Source: an uncultured Winogradskyella sp. (GTDB lineage: Bacteria; Bacteroidota; Bacteroidia; Flavobacteriales; Flavobacteriaceae). Taken from it: a stretch of DNA of 64,000 nt. The position numbers and the translations under genes are program-made. This document shows positions 17,772 through 26,098 of the stretch, in pieces. The DNA lies in NCBI GenBank assembly GCA_913055905.1, contig CAJXLB010000008.1, positions 1 to 64,000 on the forward strand, written 5' to 3'. The notes beneath the pieces are model-generated. The model was given only the letters and a program-made list of their open reading frames with translations. It was not told the origin of the DNA and ran no database searches. Within the stretch, counting starts at the first letter, position 1. Each line of letters opens with the position of its first letter.

Positions 17772-18504
17772 TTTTCGTATAACTTCTAAAAAATAAAATT
17801 TCTTCTTTGAGCTGTTCCCTTATAAACATCTGATCTTGGACGGATAAGTCCTCTTTATAAGAATCAATGAGCCCTTTCCTTAATAAACCTTCAACTTTCA
17901 CCTTAGTTTTACCTTTATTTGATGAAATAATATTATCTATTTCATTTGTATTTAAATCCAAATAAAGCATGACATCAGCCAATTCTACTTTAGTAAATTG
18001 AATTAAATTTTCATAAGAAACAACATGATTAGATTTATCATGTAAAATTTGCCTTAAAGCAATAAAATATTTTTTTACCTCCTTCACGGAATATTCTAGA
18101 TCATATTCTCCAAAAGCTTTCATCTTAGATTTTAGCATAGAGTTAACTATAGCCAAAGGATTTCTTAAAATAACGAGACCTTTAGAGTTTGGGAAATCTC
18201 TTTTAATTATCGAATATCGTAGGGTGTGACTCGGGGTTTTTTCTATAATCAGCTTATTTTTATTTCTTTTTACGAAGTCTAAAATCTTTTTTTTCGCAGT
18301 TTTACTATTCCTTATATATACACCAGACTCACTAGTTTCATATTTACCAAGGCTGTCTTTTATACCTCCATCAGTAAATGGTAACACATCGCTATGAGTT
18401 TCTAGCATAGACCATAACCAAGTTGTTCCACTTCGTGGACAACCATATATAAATACCAATCTATACTGTTTCTTCTTTGTTATATTGAATCTTCTAAAAA
18501 TCAA
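17761..18504 (-). CDS. PAPS-dependent sulfotransferase
   Basis: A 247-residue protein with the PAPS-binding loop at residues 20-29 (YGCPRSGTTW) and a 3'-phosphate-binding segment LVILRNPLAIVNSMLKS near residue 130. It is clearly different in sequence from the other sulfotransferase in the locus (9555-10403), so the two probably sulfate different positions. It overlaps its upstream neighbour, the Wzt-like ATPase, by 11 bp and its downstream neighbour by 11 bp, a tight three-gene string. Sulfation presumably takes place in the cytoplasm before or during export. Confidence 0.82.
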   Translation of the reverse strand: MIFRRFNITKKKQYRLVFIYGCPRSGTTWLWSMLETHSDVLPFTDGGIKDSLGKYETSESGVYIRNSKTAKKKILDFVKRNKNKLIIEKTPSHTLRYSIIKRDFPNSKGLVILRNPLAIVNSMLKSKMKAFGEYDLEYSVKEVKKYFIALRQILHDKSNHVVSYENLIQFTKVELADVMLYLDLNTNEIDNIISSNKGKTKVKVEGLLRKGLIDSYKEDLSVQDQMFIREQLKEEILFFRSYTKNAQ

Positions 18505-19774
18505 ATTTGAACTTATAATTAACTAGTACGCCTTCTTTTGAAATTTGTTCTTTCCCTGATTTGTAAAAATCACCACCTTCAACATCAAAATCTAATGCTC
18601 TTTCTATTTCATCCTCTAGGCCATTATCACTAAAGCATGTTAGTTTTATCGAATAAAAACCTTTTGGTAATGGAAATTTAGGAATTTCGCATACTATATA
18701 ACCATGAGCATTTTGAGGCAAATTAAATATTTCCGTGTTAGAAAAATGATTATTACATAAAAATCTCATTTGTCCATTGCTGTCAAGGAACTGTAATCTT
18801 ATCTTAACATTTCGTAGTTCAAACTTACTTTTAAAAAAAACCTGAAAAAAGTACGAATCTCCTGCCAAAAGAGCGCTAACCTTTTGTCTTTGAGTATTCA
18901 AAATATTTAAATCCGTGAAGATAAAATTTCCGTTGTTAATTCTGTCCTTTCTTTTTTCTATAATTTCACTTTCTGTATTACTCGTTGTCTGCAGATATAA
19001 TTCCACAGCTTCATTTGCAGACATATCAGCGATTATTTCACCATTATTGATTACAATAGCTCTTGTGCACAAACTTATAACCGCCGCCATATTATGACTT
19101 ACAAACAACACGGTTCTGCCCTCACCTTTAGAAATGTCTTGCATCTTCCCAATGGCTTTTTTCTGAAACTCAGAATCACCAACGGCCAAGACCTCATCTA
19201 CTACCAAAATATCAGGCTCTAAAAATGCTGCGACGGCAAATGCCAAACGCACTCGCATACCAGAACTGTAACGTTTTACTGGTGTATCTATATAACGCTG
19301 GCATCCTGAAAATTCTATAATCTCTTGTTCTTTGGCTTTAATCTCAGCTTTGGTCATACCCAATATGGCACCATTGAGATAAATATTTTCTTTTCCGGTA
19401 AGCTCGGGATGGAATCCAGTACCTACTTCGAGCAACGAGGCAATACGTCCTTTGGTTTTTATCTGTCCAGTTGTTGGACTCGTAACTCTAGACAATATTT
19501 TGAGTAATGTAGATTTACCTGCACCGTTTTTTCCTATTATCCCTAGAACTTCTCCTCGCTTAACTTCAAAACTAATATCCTTAATCGCCCAAACATAGTC
19601 GCTTTCTGCGGCTTTACTTCGGTCATTGGTATCGCCTATCTTTAAAAAGGGATCGTCTTTACCTTGTATACTATAAAACCATCGTTTAAGATCGTGACTT
19701 AACGTACCTGTACCTACAAGACCCAATCGGTATTGTTTGCTTATATGTTCTACTTTCAGGATAACTTCAGACAT
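18494..19774 (-). CDS. wzt: ABC exporter ATP-binding protein with glycan-recognition domain (Wzt-like)
   Basis: A 426-residue protein. Residues 1-260 form an ABC ATPase with Walker A GIIGKNGAGKSTLL, a signature of the polysaccharide subclass (RYSSGMRVRLAFAVAAFLEP) and Walker B DILVVDEVLAVGDSEF. The C-terminal 165 residues are beta-rich and match the Wzt_C type domain, which in E. coli O8/O9a recognises the modified end of the glycan before export. With the permease 3 bp upstream it forms a Wzm/Wzt pair moving a lipid-linked polysaccharide across the inner membrane. The methyltransferase or sulfotransferases of the locus could make the recognised end group; this is inference. Confidence 0.88.
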   Translation of the reverse strand: MSEVILKVEHISKQYRLGLVGTGTLSHDLKRWFYSIQGKDDPFLKIGDTNDRSKAAESDYVWAIKDISFEVKRGEVLGIIGKNGAGKSTLLKILSRVTSPTTGQIKTKGRIASLLEVGTGFHPELTGKENIYLNGAILGMTKAEIKAKEQEIIEFSGCQRYIDTPVKRYSSGMRVRLAFAVAAFLEPDILVVDEVLAVGDSEFQKKAIGKMQDISKGEGRTVLFVSHNMAAVISLCTRAIVINNGEIIADMSANEAVELYLQTTSNTESEIIEKRKDRINNGNFIFTDLNILNTQRQKVSALLAGDSYFFQVFFKSKFELRNVKIRLQFLDSNGQMRFLCNNHFSNTEIFNLPQNAHGYIVCEIPKFPLPKGFYSIKLTCFSDNGLEDEIERALDFDVEGGDFYKSGKEQISKEGVLVNYKFKFDF

Positions 19775-19777
19775 GTT

Positions 19778-20644
19778 CTACACGGTATCAATAAAGGATT
19801 TCTCGGTACGGTTAAATATAATTAAGCCCAATAAAAATATAAATAGGCTTATAAACAAGGTATATAAGAATCTAGCTGAGTTAAATTCACCTGTATCTAA
19901 AAGCATATATCTAAAGCCTTCCATAATTTGTGTTAGTGGGTTATACTCCACAAGCTTTGCAACTATGGGAGGAAACTTCGCTTTGGCTTCAGACATTGGG
20001 TAAGGCACAGCCGACACATACATTAAGAGTTGTACCGCAAAAGTGAGTAAGACACTCAGATCTCTATACTTTGTTGTTAGTGATGAAAAAATCATACCCA
20101 GGCCAAGTCCCAGCAACGCCATAATGACCACATAAACCGGAAATAGGATAATATTAGCATTAACACTTAACTCAAAACCTATTACTGAGTAATACACAAA
20201 AAATCCAATAAAGATTAGCAACTGAATACCAAATTTTAAAAGGTTTGAAATGGTTATAGACATGGGCAGTATTACTCTTGGGAAATACACCTTCCCAAAG
20301 ATATTCTGGTTTTTTGTAAAGGTGCTCGACGTATTGTTAAGGCAATCTCTAAAATAGTTCCAAGCAGTAATGCCTGCAAGATTAAATAAAAATGGTGGCA
20401 CTGTACCTGTTTGTATTTGACCAAGATTATTAAAAATCAACGTAAATATGACCGATGTAAATAGAGGTTGTATTAAATACCAAAGCGGTCCTAAAACAGT
20501 CTGTTTGTAAAGGGTTACGATATCCCGTTTTACAAATAGAAACAATAAGTCTCTGTAACGCCAGATTTCTTTAAAATTAAAGTCGATGAGTTTTCTCTTT
20601 GCAGAGATGGTATATAGCCATTCATCATCCTTAGTATTTGCCAA
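19778..20644 (-). CDS. wzm: ABC-2 type polysaccharide export permease (Wzm-like)
   Basis: A 288-residue inner-membrane protein with six predicted helices and the start pattern of polysaccharide exporters (RYRDLLFLFVKRDIVTLYKQTVLGP), followed by LWYLIQPLFTSVIFTLIF. It pairs with the Wzt-like ATPase 3 bp downstream. A 77-bp gap upstream separates it from the epimerase gene and contains a TAAATTTG box, so the transporter and the glycosyltransferases behind it might have a promoter of their own. Direction is export, from family. Confidence 0.9.
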   Translation of the reverse strand: MANTKDDEWLYTISAKRKLIDFNFKEIWRYRDLLFLFVKRDIVTLYKQTVLGPLWYLIQPLFTSVIFTLIFNNLGQIQTGTVPPFLFNLAGITAWNYFRDCLNNTSSTFTKNQNIFGKVYFPRVILPMSITISNLLKFGIQLLIFIGFFVYYSVIGFELSVNANIILFPVYVVIMALLGLGLGMIFSSLTTKYRDLSVLLTFAVQLLMYVSAVPYPMSEAKAKFPPIVAKLVEYNPLTQIMEGFRYMLLDTGEFNSARFLYTLFISLFIFLLGLIIFNRTEKSFIDTV

Positions 20645-20686
20645 TGCAGTGCGATTTAGTTAGTGGCACTAATATACTATTTATAA

Positions 20687-20694
20687 CAAATTTA
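20687..20694 (-). promoter_or_regulatory. Candidate -7 box TAAATTTG upstream of wzm
   Basis: The minus strand reads TAAATTTG, an exact TAnnTTTG match 42 bp before the wzm ATG, in the only sizeable gap between the sugar-nucleotide genes and the exporter/glycosyltransferase block. No clear -33 TTTG was found at the expected distance, so this may be chance in AT-rich DNA. Confidence 0.32.
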
Positions 20695-20721
20695 TGGTAT
20701 TGAACTAAACGTATTCTTAAT

Positions 20722-21699
20722 CTAGTTAAAATAATCCCAGGTAATCTTAAGCCCTTCACGGACCGTATATTGTGGGTCGTAACCCAAAAGATTTTGGGCC
20801 TTGGAAATATCGGCCAAGGAATCCCTAACATCACCTTGACGTGGTGGGCCATAAACCGCTTCTAGATTGGAATTGGCAGCGGTACGAAGTGAATCCCATA
20901 AATAATTGACGGTAATACGCTCACCACATGCCACATTAAAGACTTCATTTTTAGCGGCTTCAGACGCAAAAAAGCCACGAATGTTAGCCTGTACGGCGTT
21001 ATCCACAAAGGTAAAATCGCGTGTCTGCTCACCATCGCCATTAATCTTAGCAGGCTCGTCATCCTTTAAAGCTTGCATGAATAAAGGAATGACAGCAGCA
21101 TAGGCTCCATTGGGACTTTGCTTTGGACCAAAGACGTTGAAGTAGCGCAAACCAATCACGTCGGTATCATAAGTTTTTCCAAAGACATCGGCATAGAGCT
21201 CGTTTACATACTTGGTTACCGCATATGGCGATAAGGGCCTACCAATGGTGTCTTCAACCTTAGGCAGTGTTATGCTGTCGCCATAAGTAGAACTAGAGGC
21301 TGCGTAGACCATACGTTTTACGGTAGGACTGTCCTTTAGGGCAATCATCATATTTAAAAACCCGGAAATATTAACGGCGTTTGTAGTCGCAGGGTCGTTA
21401 ATGGAACGAGGTACAGACCCTAATGCAGCTTGATGCGATACATAATCCATACCCGCCATGGCTTGTTTACAGGTTTCCAAATCACGGATATCGCCTTCTA
21501 TCAGTTCAAAAGCAGGATTATCCATAAACTCAGTAAGGTTCTCACGATACCCATTGGAGAAATTGTCTAAAACCCGTACGGTTTTAGCCCCATATTTAAG
21601 CAGATATTCTACAATATTGGACCCAATGAAACCACCGCCTCCAGTGACAAGAAAGGCTAATTTGGAAAGGTCTGCAGTATGGTAAGGTTTGGAGTACAT
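20722..21699 (-). CDS. UDP-N-acetylglucosamine(uronate) 4-epimerase, WbpP/TviC-like
   Basis: A 325-residue extended short-chain dehydrogenase/reductase. The NAD-binding GGGGFIGSN lies near residue 20, the catalytic Ser-Ser-Ser-Thr-Tyr stretch at YAASSSTYGD, and the YAVTK dyad near residue 160. Several long stretches resemble Pseudomonas WbpP as I recall it, including QAALGSVPRSINDP and KVEDTIGRPLSPYAVTKY. WbpP interconverts UDP-GlcNAc and UDP-GalNAc; Salmonella TviC does the same on the uronate form. Next to a UDP-HexNAc 6-dehydrogenase it should complete synthesis of UDP-GalNAcA. The start used is 18 bp after the dehydrogenase stop. Confidence 0.87.
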   Translation of the reverse strand: MYSKPYHTADLSKLAFLVTGGGGFIGSNIVEYLLKYGAKTVRVLDNFSNGYRENLTEFMDNPAFELIEGDIRDLETCKQAMAGMDYVSHQAALGSVPRSINDPATTNAVNISGFLNMMIALKDSPTVKRMVYAASSSTYGDSITLPKVEDTIGRPLSPYAVTKYVNELYADVFGKTYDTDVIGLRYFNVFGPKQSPNGAYAAVIPLFMQALKDDEPAKINGDGEQTRDFTFVDNAVQANIRGFFASEAAKNEVFNVACGERITVNYLWDSLRTAANSNLEAVYGPPRQGDVRDSLADISKAQNLLGYDPQYTVREGLKITWDYFN

Positions 21700-21716
21700 A
21701 GTTTGTGGTAAAAAAA

Positions 21717-23012
21717 TTATAATCGAGCATCAACGGTTTCTGGTGGCAGTAAGGACTTCACATCAAAAACCACACAATCGTCTGCTTTGAGGGCGTCCAA
21801 TGATAAGTTCAAAAATTGGTTATGTGACACTGCCAGGATGATAGCATCGTATTCCGGTTTTAATTCAGATAACTGTGTTTTAAGATCTAAGCCGTATTCG
21901 TGCTTTACCTCCTCTTTTGAAGCCCAAGGATCGTGCACATCTACATTGACGTGATAGGATTGTAATTCGCGAATAATATCGATTACTCTGGAATTACGGA
22001 TATCAGGACAATTTTCCTTAAAGGTAATACCAAGAACTAAAGCATTAGCACCTTTTATGGTAGCGCCATTATTAATCATCATCTTTACCGTTTCTGTAGC
22101 CACATAGCTACCCATACTGTCATTCATTTTACGACCGGCCAAAATGATTTCCGGATTGTACCCAGATTCTATGGCCTTTTGTGCCAAATAGTAGGGATCG
22201 ACACCTATACAGTGACCGCCCACCAAACCTGGGGTAAATTTCAAGAAATTCCATTTGGTTCCTGCCGCTTCCAAAACCGCCTTGGTATCAATATCCAAAA
22301 GTCTAAAGATTTTAGACAATTCGTTGACAAAGGCAATATTGATATCGCGTTGTGAATTTTCAATGACTTTGGCCGCTTCGGCAACCTTAATCGAGGGTGC
22401 GAGATGGGTTCCTGCAGTTATGACAGATTTGTACAAATCATCAATGCGTTCCGCCACTTCTGGCGTAGAACCCGAGGTAACCTTCAAGATTTTGGTAACG
22501 GTATGTTTTTTATCTCCAGGATTAATGCGCTCTGGCGAATACCCAGCAAAAAAGTCGGCATTAAAAGTCATGCCAGAATTAGCTTCTAAGACAGGAATAC
22601 AGATTTCCTCAGTTGCGCCAGGATATACGGTAGATTCATAAATTACGATATCGCCTTGGCCCAATACCTTACCAACGGTTTCACTAGCTTTTATCAATGG
22701 TGTAAAAACAGGCCTGTTCAATTTATCGGTTGGTGTGGGCACCGTAACAATATAAATATTACAAGAAGCTAGGGCTTCTGCCTTATTAGTGACCAACAAT
22801 CCGGTATCTGCGGTGTCTTCTGAAACCAAAACGGCTTGTAAATCGGCATCTTCAACTTCTAAGGTCTTATCGGTACCTGCATTTAATTCCGCAATACGTT
22901 GTTCATTGATATCAAAACCAACAACAAAGTACTGCTTGGCAAATTCTACGGCAAGGGGTAACCCAACATAACCGAGACCAATAATGGCTATTCTGTCTTT
23001 TGACTGTGTCAT
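21717..23012 (-). CDS. UDP-N-acetylhexosamine 6-dehydrogenase, TviB/WbpA/WbpO type
   Basis: A 431-residue nucleotide-sugar dehydrogenase. The NAD-binding loop is IGLGYVGLPLAVEF, the central helix carries EAAKVIENSQRDINIAFVNE, and the catalytic Cys lies near residue 267 in GLVGGHCIGVDPYYL. It oxidises C6 of a UDP-HexNAc twice to the uronate. The frame is open up to 23039, but the ATG at 23012 gives the family N-terminus and a 4-bp ATGA overlap with the upstream transferase gene, so I place the start there. With the WbpP/TviC-like epimerase this yields UDP-GalNAcA, or UDP-GlcNAcA if the epimerase acts elsewhere. Confidence 0.9.
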   Translation of the reverse strand: MTQSKDRIAIIGLGYVGLPLAVEFAKQYFVVGFDINEQRIAELNAGTDKTLEVEDADLQAVLVSEDTADTGLLVTNKAEALASCNIYIVTVPTPTDKLNRPVFTPLIKASETVGKVLGQGDIVIYESTVYPGATEEICIPVLEANSGMTFNADFFAGYSPERINPGDKKHTVTKILKVTSGSTPEVAERIDDLYKSVITAGTHLAPSIKVAEAAKVIENSQRDINIAFVNELSKIFRLLDIDTKAVLEAAGTKWNFLKFTPGLVGGHCIGVDPYYLAQKAIESGYNPEIILAGRKMNDSMGSYVATETVKMMINNGATIKGANALVLGITFKENCPDIRNSRVIDIIRELQSYHVNVDVHDPWASKEEVKHEYGLDLKTQLSELKPEYDAIILAVSHNQFLNLSLDALKADDCVVFDVKSLLPPETVDARL

Positions 23013-23599
23013 GTGTTTATAGTAGATTTTATAATGCACACCAAATCTAAATAAAAACTATAATTACGGACGTAGTTTTTGTTGATTTTCACTTTATCTG
23101 CCCAAATAATCGTTCTATTGTAATGCTCTGGGTCTTTTTGTCGTTCTAATACACGTTCCTCATTGCGATACTTTAGGGTAGCCGGACCTGTAATCCCAGG
23201 TTTTACCAATAAAATAATACGGTCTTCCCCTTCCAATTTATCGGCAAAACCGGGCAGATCTGGTCTTGGCCCAACAAAACTCATATCACCCTTTAGCACA
23301 TTTAACAGTTGCGGCCATTCATTGAGTCGTGTTCGCCTTAAAAAACGACCCAAACGCGTTGCGCTTTTAGAGAGGTGACCTAGCTGGTGCTCCTCGTCAC
23401 GTAGGGTTCGTAATTTATAGATATAAAAGAGTTTACCGTGCTGCCCTACACGCTTTTGCTTAAAGAACCCAAAGCGCTTGGTGTCAATGGCGGTCATAAT
23501 AAGTAGGATAAGCAGAGGCAAGATAAGGATTGGCACTAGCATTAAAGCCAGCAAAACATCAAAAAGGCGCTTGGTTCGGAGTTGGGTTTTGGTAATCAA
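23009..23599 (-). CDS. Undecaprenyl-phosphate phosphoglycosyltransferase (PglC/WcaJ family)
   Basis: A 196-residue bacterial sugar transferase of the short, monotopic PglC type: one N-terminal hydrophobic hairpin (residues 10-38), then the core with FYIYKLRTLRDEEH (the Asp-Glu dyad of the active site in PglC), the strand LLNVLKGDMSFVGPRPDLPG and LVKPGITGPATLKYR. It moves a phospho-sugar from a UDP-sugar to undecaprenyl phosphate and so starts the repeat unit. It is the third gene of the locus. Its gap to the BY-kinase gene is 12 bp, and its stop overlaps the next start by 4 bp. The first sugar is not predictable. Confidence 0.9.
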   Translation of the reverse strand: MITKTQLRTKRLFDVLLALMLVPILILPLLILLIMTAIDTKRFGFFKQKRVGQHGKLFYIYKLRTLRDEEHQLGHLSKSATRLGRFLRRTRLNEWPQLLNVLKGDMSFVGPRPDLPGFADKLEGEDRIILLVKPGITGPATLKYRNEERVLERQKDPEHYNRTIIWADKVKINKNYVRNYSFYLDLVCIIKSTINT

Positions 23600-23611
23600 A
23601 ATGCGTTGCTT

Positions 23612-26098
23612 CTAAAATCGCCTTAAAAATTCCTGAGCTCTTTTAAGGATGGATTTCTTATCGCGCTCGTGATAGGCATTGCCATAAACACCATAGCCAT
23701 AACCATAACCGTAGCCATAACCGTAGCCATAACCATAATTATGATTGCTCTTATGCCTGTAAAAATTAAGAATAAAATGAATATTTTTCAGTTCGCCCGA
23801 ACGATATTTGGCATTCACCAATTGCAACATCCCTTTTTTGGTATAATCCAAACGTATCATGAATGCCGTAACATCAGCATATTGTACAAGTTCCAAGGCA
23901 TCCGTAACCAAGCCTAAGGGTGGTGTGTCTAAGATGATGATATCATACTCCTGCTTCAACTGTGAGATGAGGGACTTCAGCTCATCACTCATCAATAATT
24001 CCGAAGGATTTGGAGGTATCGGTCCGGAGGTCACTATGTCCAAGTTTTCAATATGGGTTTTGGTTTTAATCTCATCCAAACTAGACTCCCCTATGAGGTA
24101 ATTAACGATACCCTTCTCGTTGGTAATATTAAAGTCATCAAAAATCTTTGGCTTGCGTAAATCCAGTCCCAATAAGATGGTTTTTTTTCCAGACAACGCA
24201 TAAACGGTTGCAATATTGATCGAAGTAAAGGTTTTTCCTTCACCACTCACGGAAGAGGTAATCATCAAGGTATGCGCACGATGCGTCGAAGGATTTTGCT
24301 TAAAAATAAATTGCAAACTAGACCGTATGGCCCTGAAGGACTCCGCTACAGCAGATTTAGGCTTTTCAAAAGCTACTAAGTTATTTTTATAACGATACTT
24401 CCCGATTAGGCCTAAGATAGGAATCTTGGACAACTTCACCACCTCATCAGAACCGTGTATGGTATTGTCCAAAAGATAAATCACAAAGATGAGGAACATG
24501 GGCGAGAAAAAACCAATCATCAAGGCCAGCATGTAATTTAAGGACTTCTTGGGGCCTATAGGGCCATTACCGATATCCTTGGCTTCATCTATTACGGTAA
24601 TGTCCGAGACATTGGCCGCTTTAACTATGGCGGCTTCACCGCGCTTGGCCTGATAGATATCATAAGCCTCTCTACTGATATCCAATTTGCGCTGAATCTT
24701 TAAATACTCTTGTTGATCGGATGGTAAATCAATCAATTCGGATTCAAGCTTCGCAATCTTCTGATTAATAATACCTAATTGAGTATTGATAGTTTGTTTG
24801 GTAACGCCAATGGTTTCTAGCAAAACGTTCTTCTCGGTATCAATGCGACGGTCTAACTCACTGAATAGAATGGAGCCCTCTTTTGTGGAATATTCTAAAT
24901 TCTTCCGCTCCACGGACAAACCTATAATCCGACTCACACTGGATAAGATATTCACCTCCTCAATACCGACACTAGTGGGCGATACAATCTGGGAATAATC
25001 CGTTTTGGTACGCAAATAATTCTCTAGATTGTTCAAGTAATTAAGCTTGGATTGTTCAAGCAATTTTTCTTGGTCGTACTCCTTTAAGCGATCAGATAAT
25101 TGAGTAATTTCCTCTTCGACATTAAACACCTTATTGGCCTGCCTGAAGGTGTTCATTTCATCAGTAACTTCCTTTAAAGCCTCATTAACAGCACCAAGAC
25201 TACTGTCTATAAATTTAATGGTATTACTGGCATATAAGTTTTTGCGTTGCAGCTCCGTTTTACTAAGTATGGCTGCTGTGGCATTTAAAAAGTCAACAAT
25301 TTTAGATTTGTTAAGGCCAACCAAGGACAATTTCAAAACCGAGGAAGCCTCCTTCGAGGCGGGTTCAATTTTTATGGCATTTTTATACTGATTAACCACG
25401 GAATCAAAATTCAAATACCGCACAAAAAACTCGGCACCAGCTTCTACCTCAGCCTCTGTCCGCAATTGAACAACGCCACTAAAAAACGGCAATACAATAG
25501 GCTCACCAAATCTAAATGTTCGCTTTAGGCTTTTAGGTGCAAGAGGTATCGTTTGTTTGGACTTATCCGCATAGGTTTGGCACAACACAAAGTCGGCCTC
25601 TATCTCATCATAAAAAAGTTCAAAACTGGTATCATCCAAAATCCTAATACCTATGGGTCTATTTAAAATCTGTGGTTTGCTCTTATCGGTAAGCACTTCA
25701 AAAGGCGCTGCTTTATAGATATCCAAGAGATGATATTTACCTTGCTTAAGGTATTGTTTATAATATTCTAAGGAATCAATAACCAGCTCATTATGCGAAC
25801 GCGTTTTAACTTCAGTAATGATACTCCCTACTTTTCCCGAGACGCCGCCCCAATTAAACGAGATACTCGTATTCGCCGTAAAGAAAGGGTTCTGGTCGTT
25901 ATTAACGGTTATGAGCGATTCCAAACGGTAAATGTTCTGTTTACGCACATTGATGAAATAAGCCACAATTAAAGCCACACCAATACAAAACAAGACCAAC
26001 TTCCAAAGGTTAAGGGCTTTAAACAAAAACCCTTTAAAATCAAAACCTACGTGTTGCTGTTCTGAACTCTCGTAGTCATTGTAGTCGTTGTAGTCCAT
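23612..26098 (-). CDS. wzc: Polysaccharide co-polymerase / BY-family tyrosine kinase (Wzc-like)
   Basis: An 828-residue inner-membrane protein. A first membrane helix lies near residues 33-53, a periplasmic Wzz-type region with long coiled coil (about 280-490) follows, and a second helix lies near 520-545. The cytoplasmic BY-kinase domain has Walker A SSVSGEGKTFTS near residue 617, Walker A' LGLDLRKPK, and Walker B IIILDTPPLG near residue 720. The C-terminal Tyr cluster that such kinases autophosphorylate is here a run of eight Tyr-Gly pairs (23690-23737) plus nearby Tyr. Phosphorylation cycling sets chain length and export with Wza. Its ATG shares one base with the stop of the Wza-like gene. 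Confidence 0.93.
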   Translation of the reverse strand: MDYNDYNDYESSEQQHVGFDFKGFLFKALNLWKLVLFCIGVALIVAYFINVRKQNIYRLESLITVNNDQNPFFTANTSISFNWGGVSGKVGSIITEVKTRSHNELVIDSLEYYKQYLKQGKYHLLDIYKAAPFEVLTDKSKPQILNRPIGIRILDDTSFELFYDEIEADFVLCQTYADKSKQTIPLAPKSLKRTFRFGEPIVLPFFSGVVQLRTEAEVEAGAEFFVRYLNFDSVVNQYKNAIKIEPASKEASSVLKLSLVGLNKSKIVDFLNATAAILSKTELQRKNLYASNTIKFIDSSLGAVNEALKEVTDEMNTFRQANKVFNVEEEITQLSDRLKEYDQEKLLEQSKLNYLNNLENYLRTKTDYSQIVSPTSVGIEEVNILSSVSRIIGLSVERKNLEYSTKEGSILFSELDRRIDTEKNVLLETIGVTKQTINTQLGIINQKIAKLESELIDLPSDQQEYLKIQRKLDISREAYDIYQAKRGEAAIVKAANVSDITVIDEAKDIGNGPIGPKKSLNYMLALMIGFFSPMFLIFVIYLLDNTIHGSDEVVKLSKIPILGLIGKYRYKNNLVAFEKPKSAVAESFRAIRSSLQFIFKQNPSTHRAHTLMITSSVSGEGKTFTSINIATVYALSGKKTILLGLDLRKPKIFDDFNITNEKGIVNYLIGESSLDEIKTKTHIENLDIVTSGPIPPNPSELLMSDELKSLISQLKQEYDIIILDTPPLGLVTDALELVQYADVTAFMIRLDYTKKGMLQLVNAKYRSGELKNIHFILNFYRHKSNHNYGYGYGYGYGYGYGYGVYGNAYHERDKKSILKRAQEFLRRF
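23690..23737 (-). repeat. Hexanucleotide (Tyr-Gly)8 tract in the kinase tail
   Basis: Eight consecutive 6-bp units, each a Tyr codon followed by a Gly codon, fill 48 bp. Third positions vary between TAT/TAC and GGT/GGC. Part of the tract is a perfect 12-bp repeat present about two and a half times (from 23705). Unit gain or loss would keep the frame and change the number of phosphorylatable Tyr. Confidence 0.9.

Noticed and set aside
22255-22641. 128-codon plus-strand frame
   Set aside because: Lies wholly antisense to the UDP-HexNAc dehydrogenase, whose motifs are intact; composition is that of a shadow frame.
23690-23737. CRISPR-like or satellite array
   Set aside because: The short periodic DNA is coding, in frame, with no spacers; it is the kinase Tyr-Gly tail.
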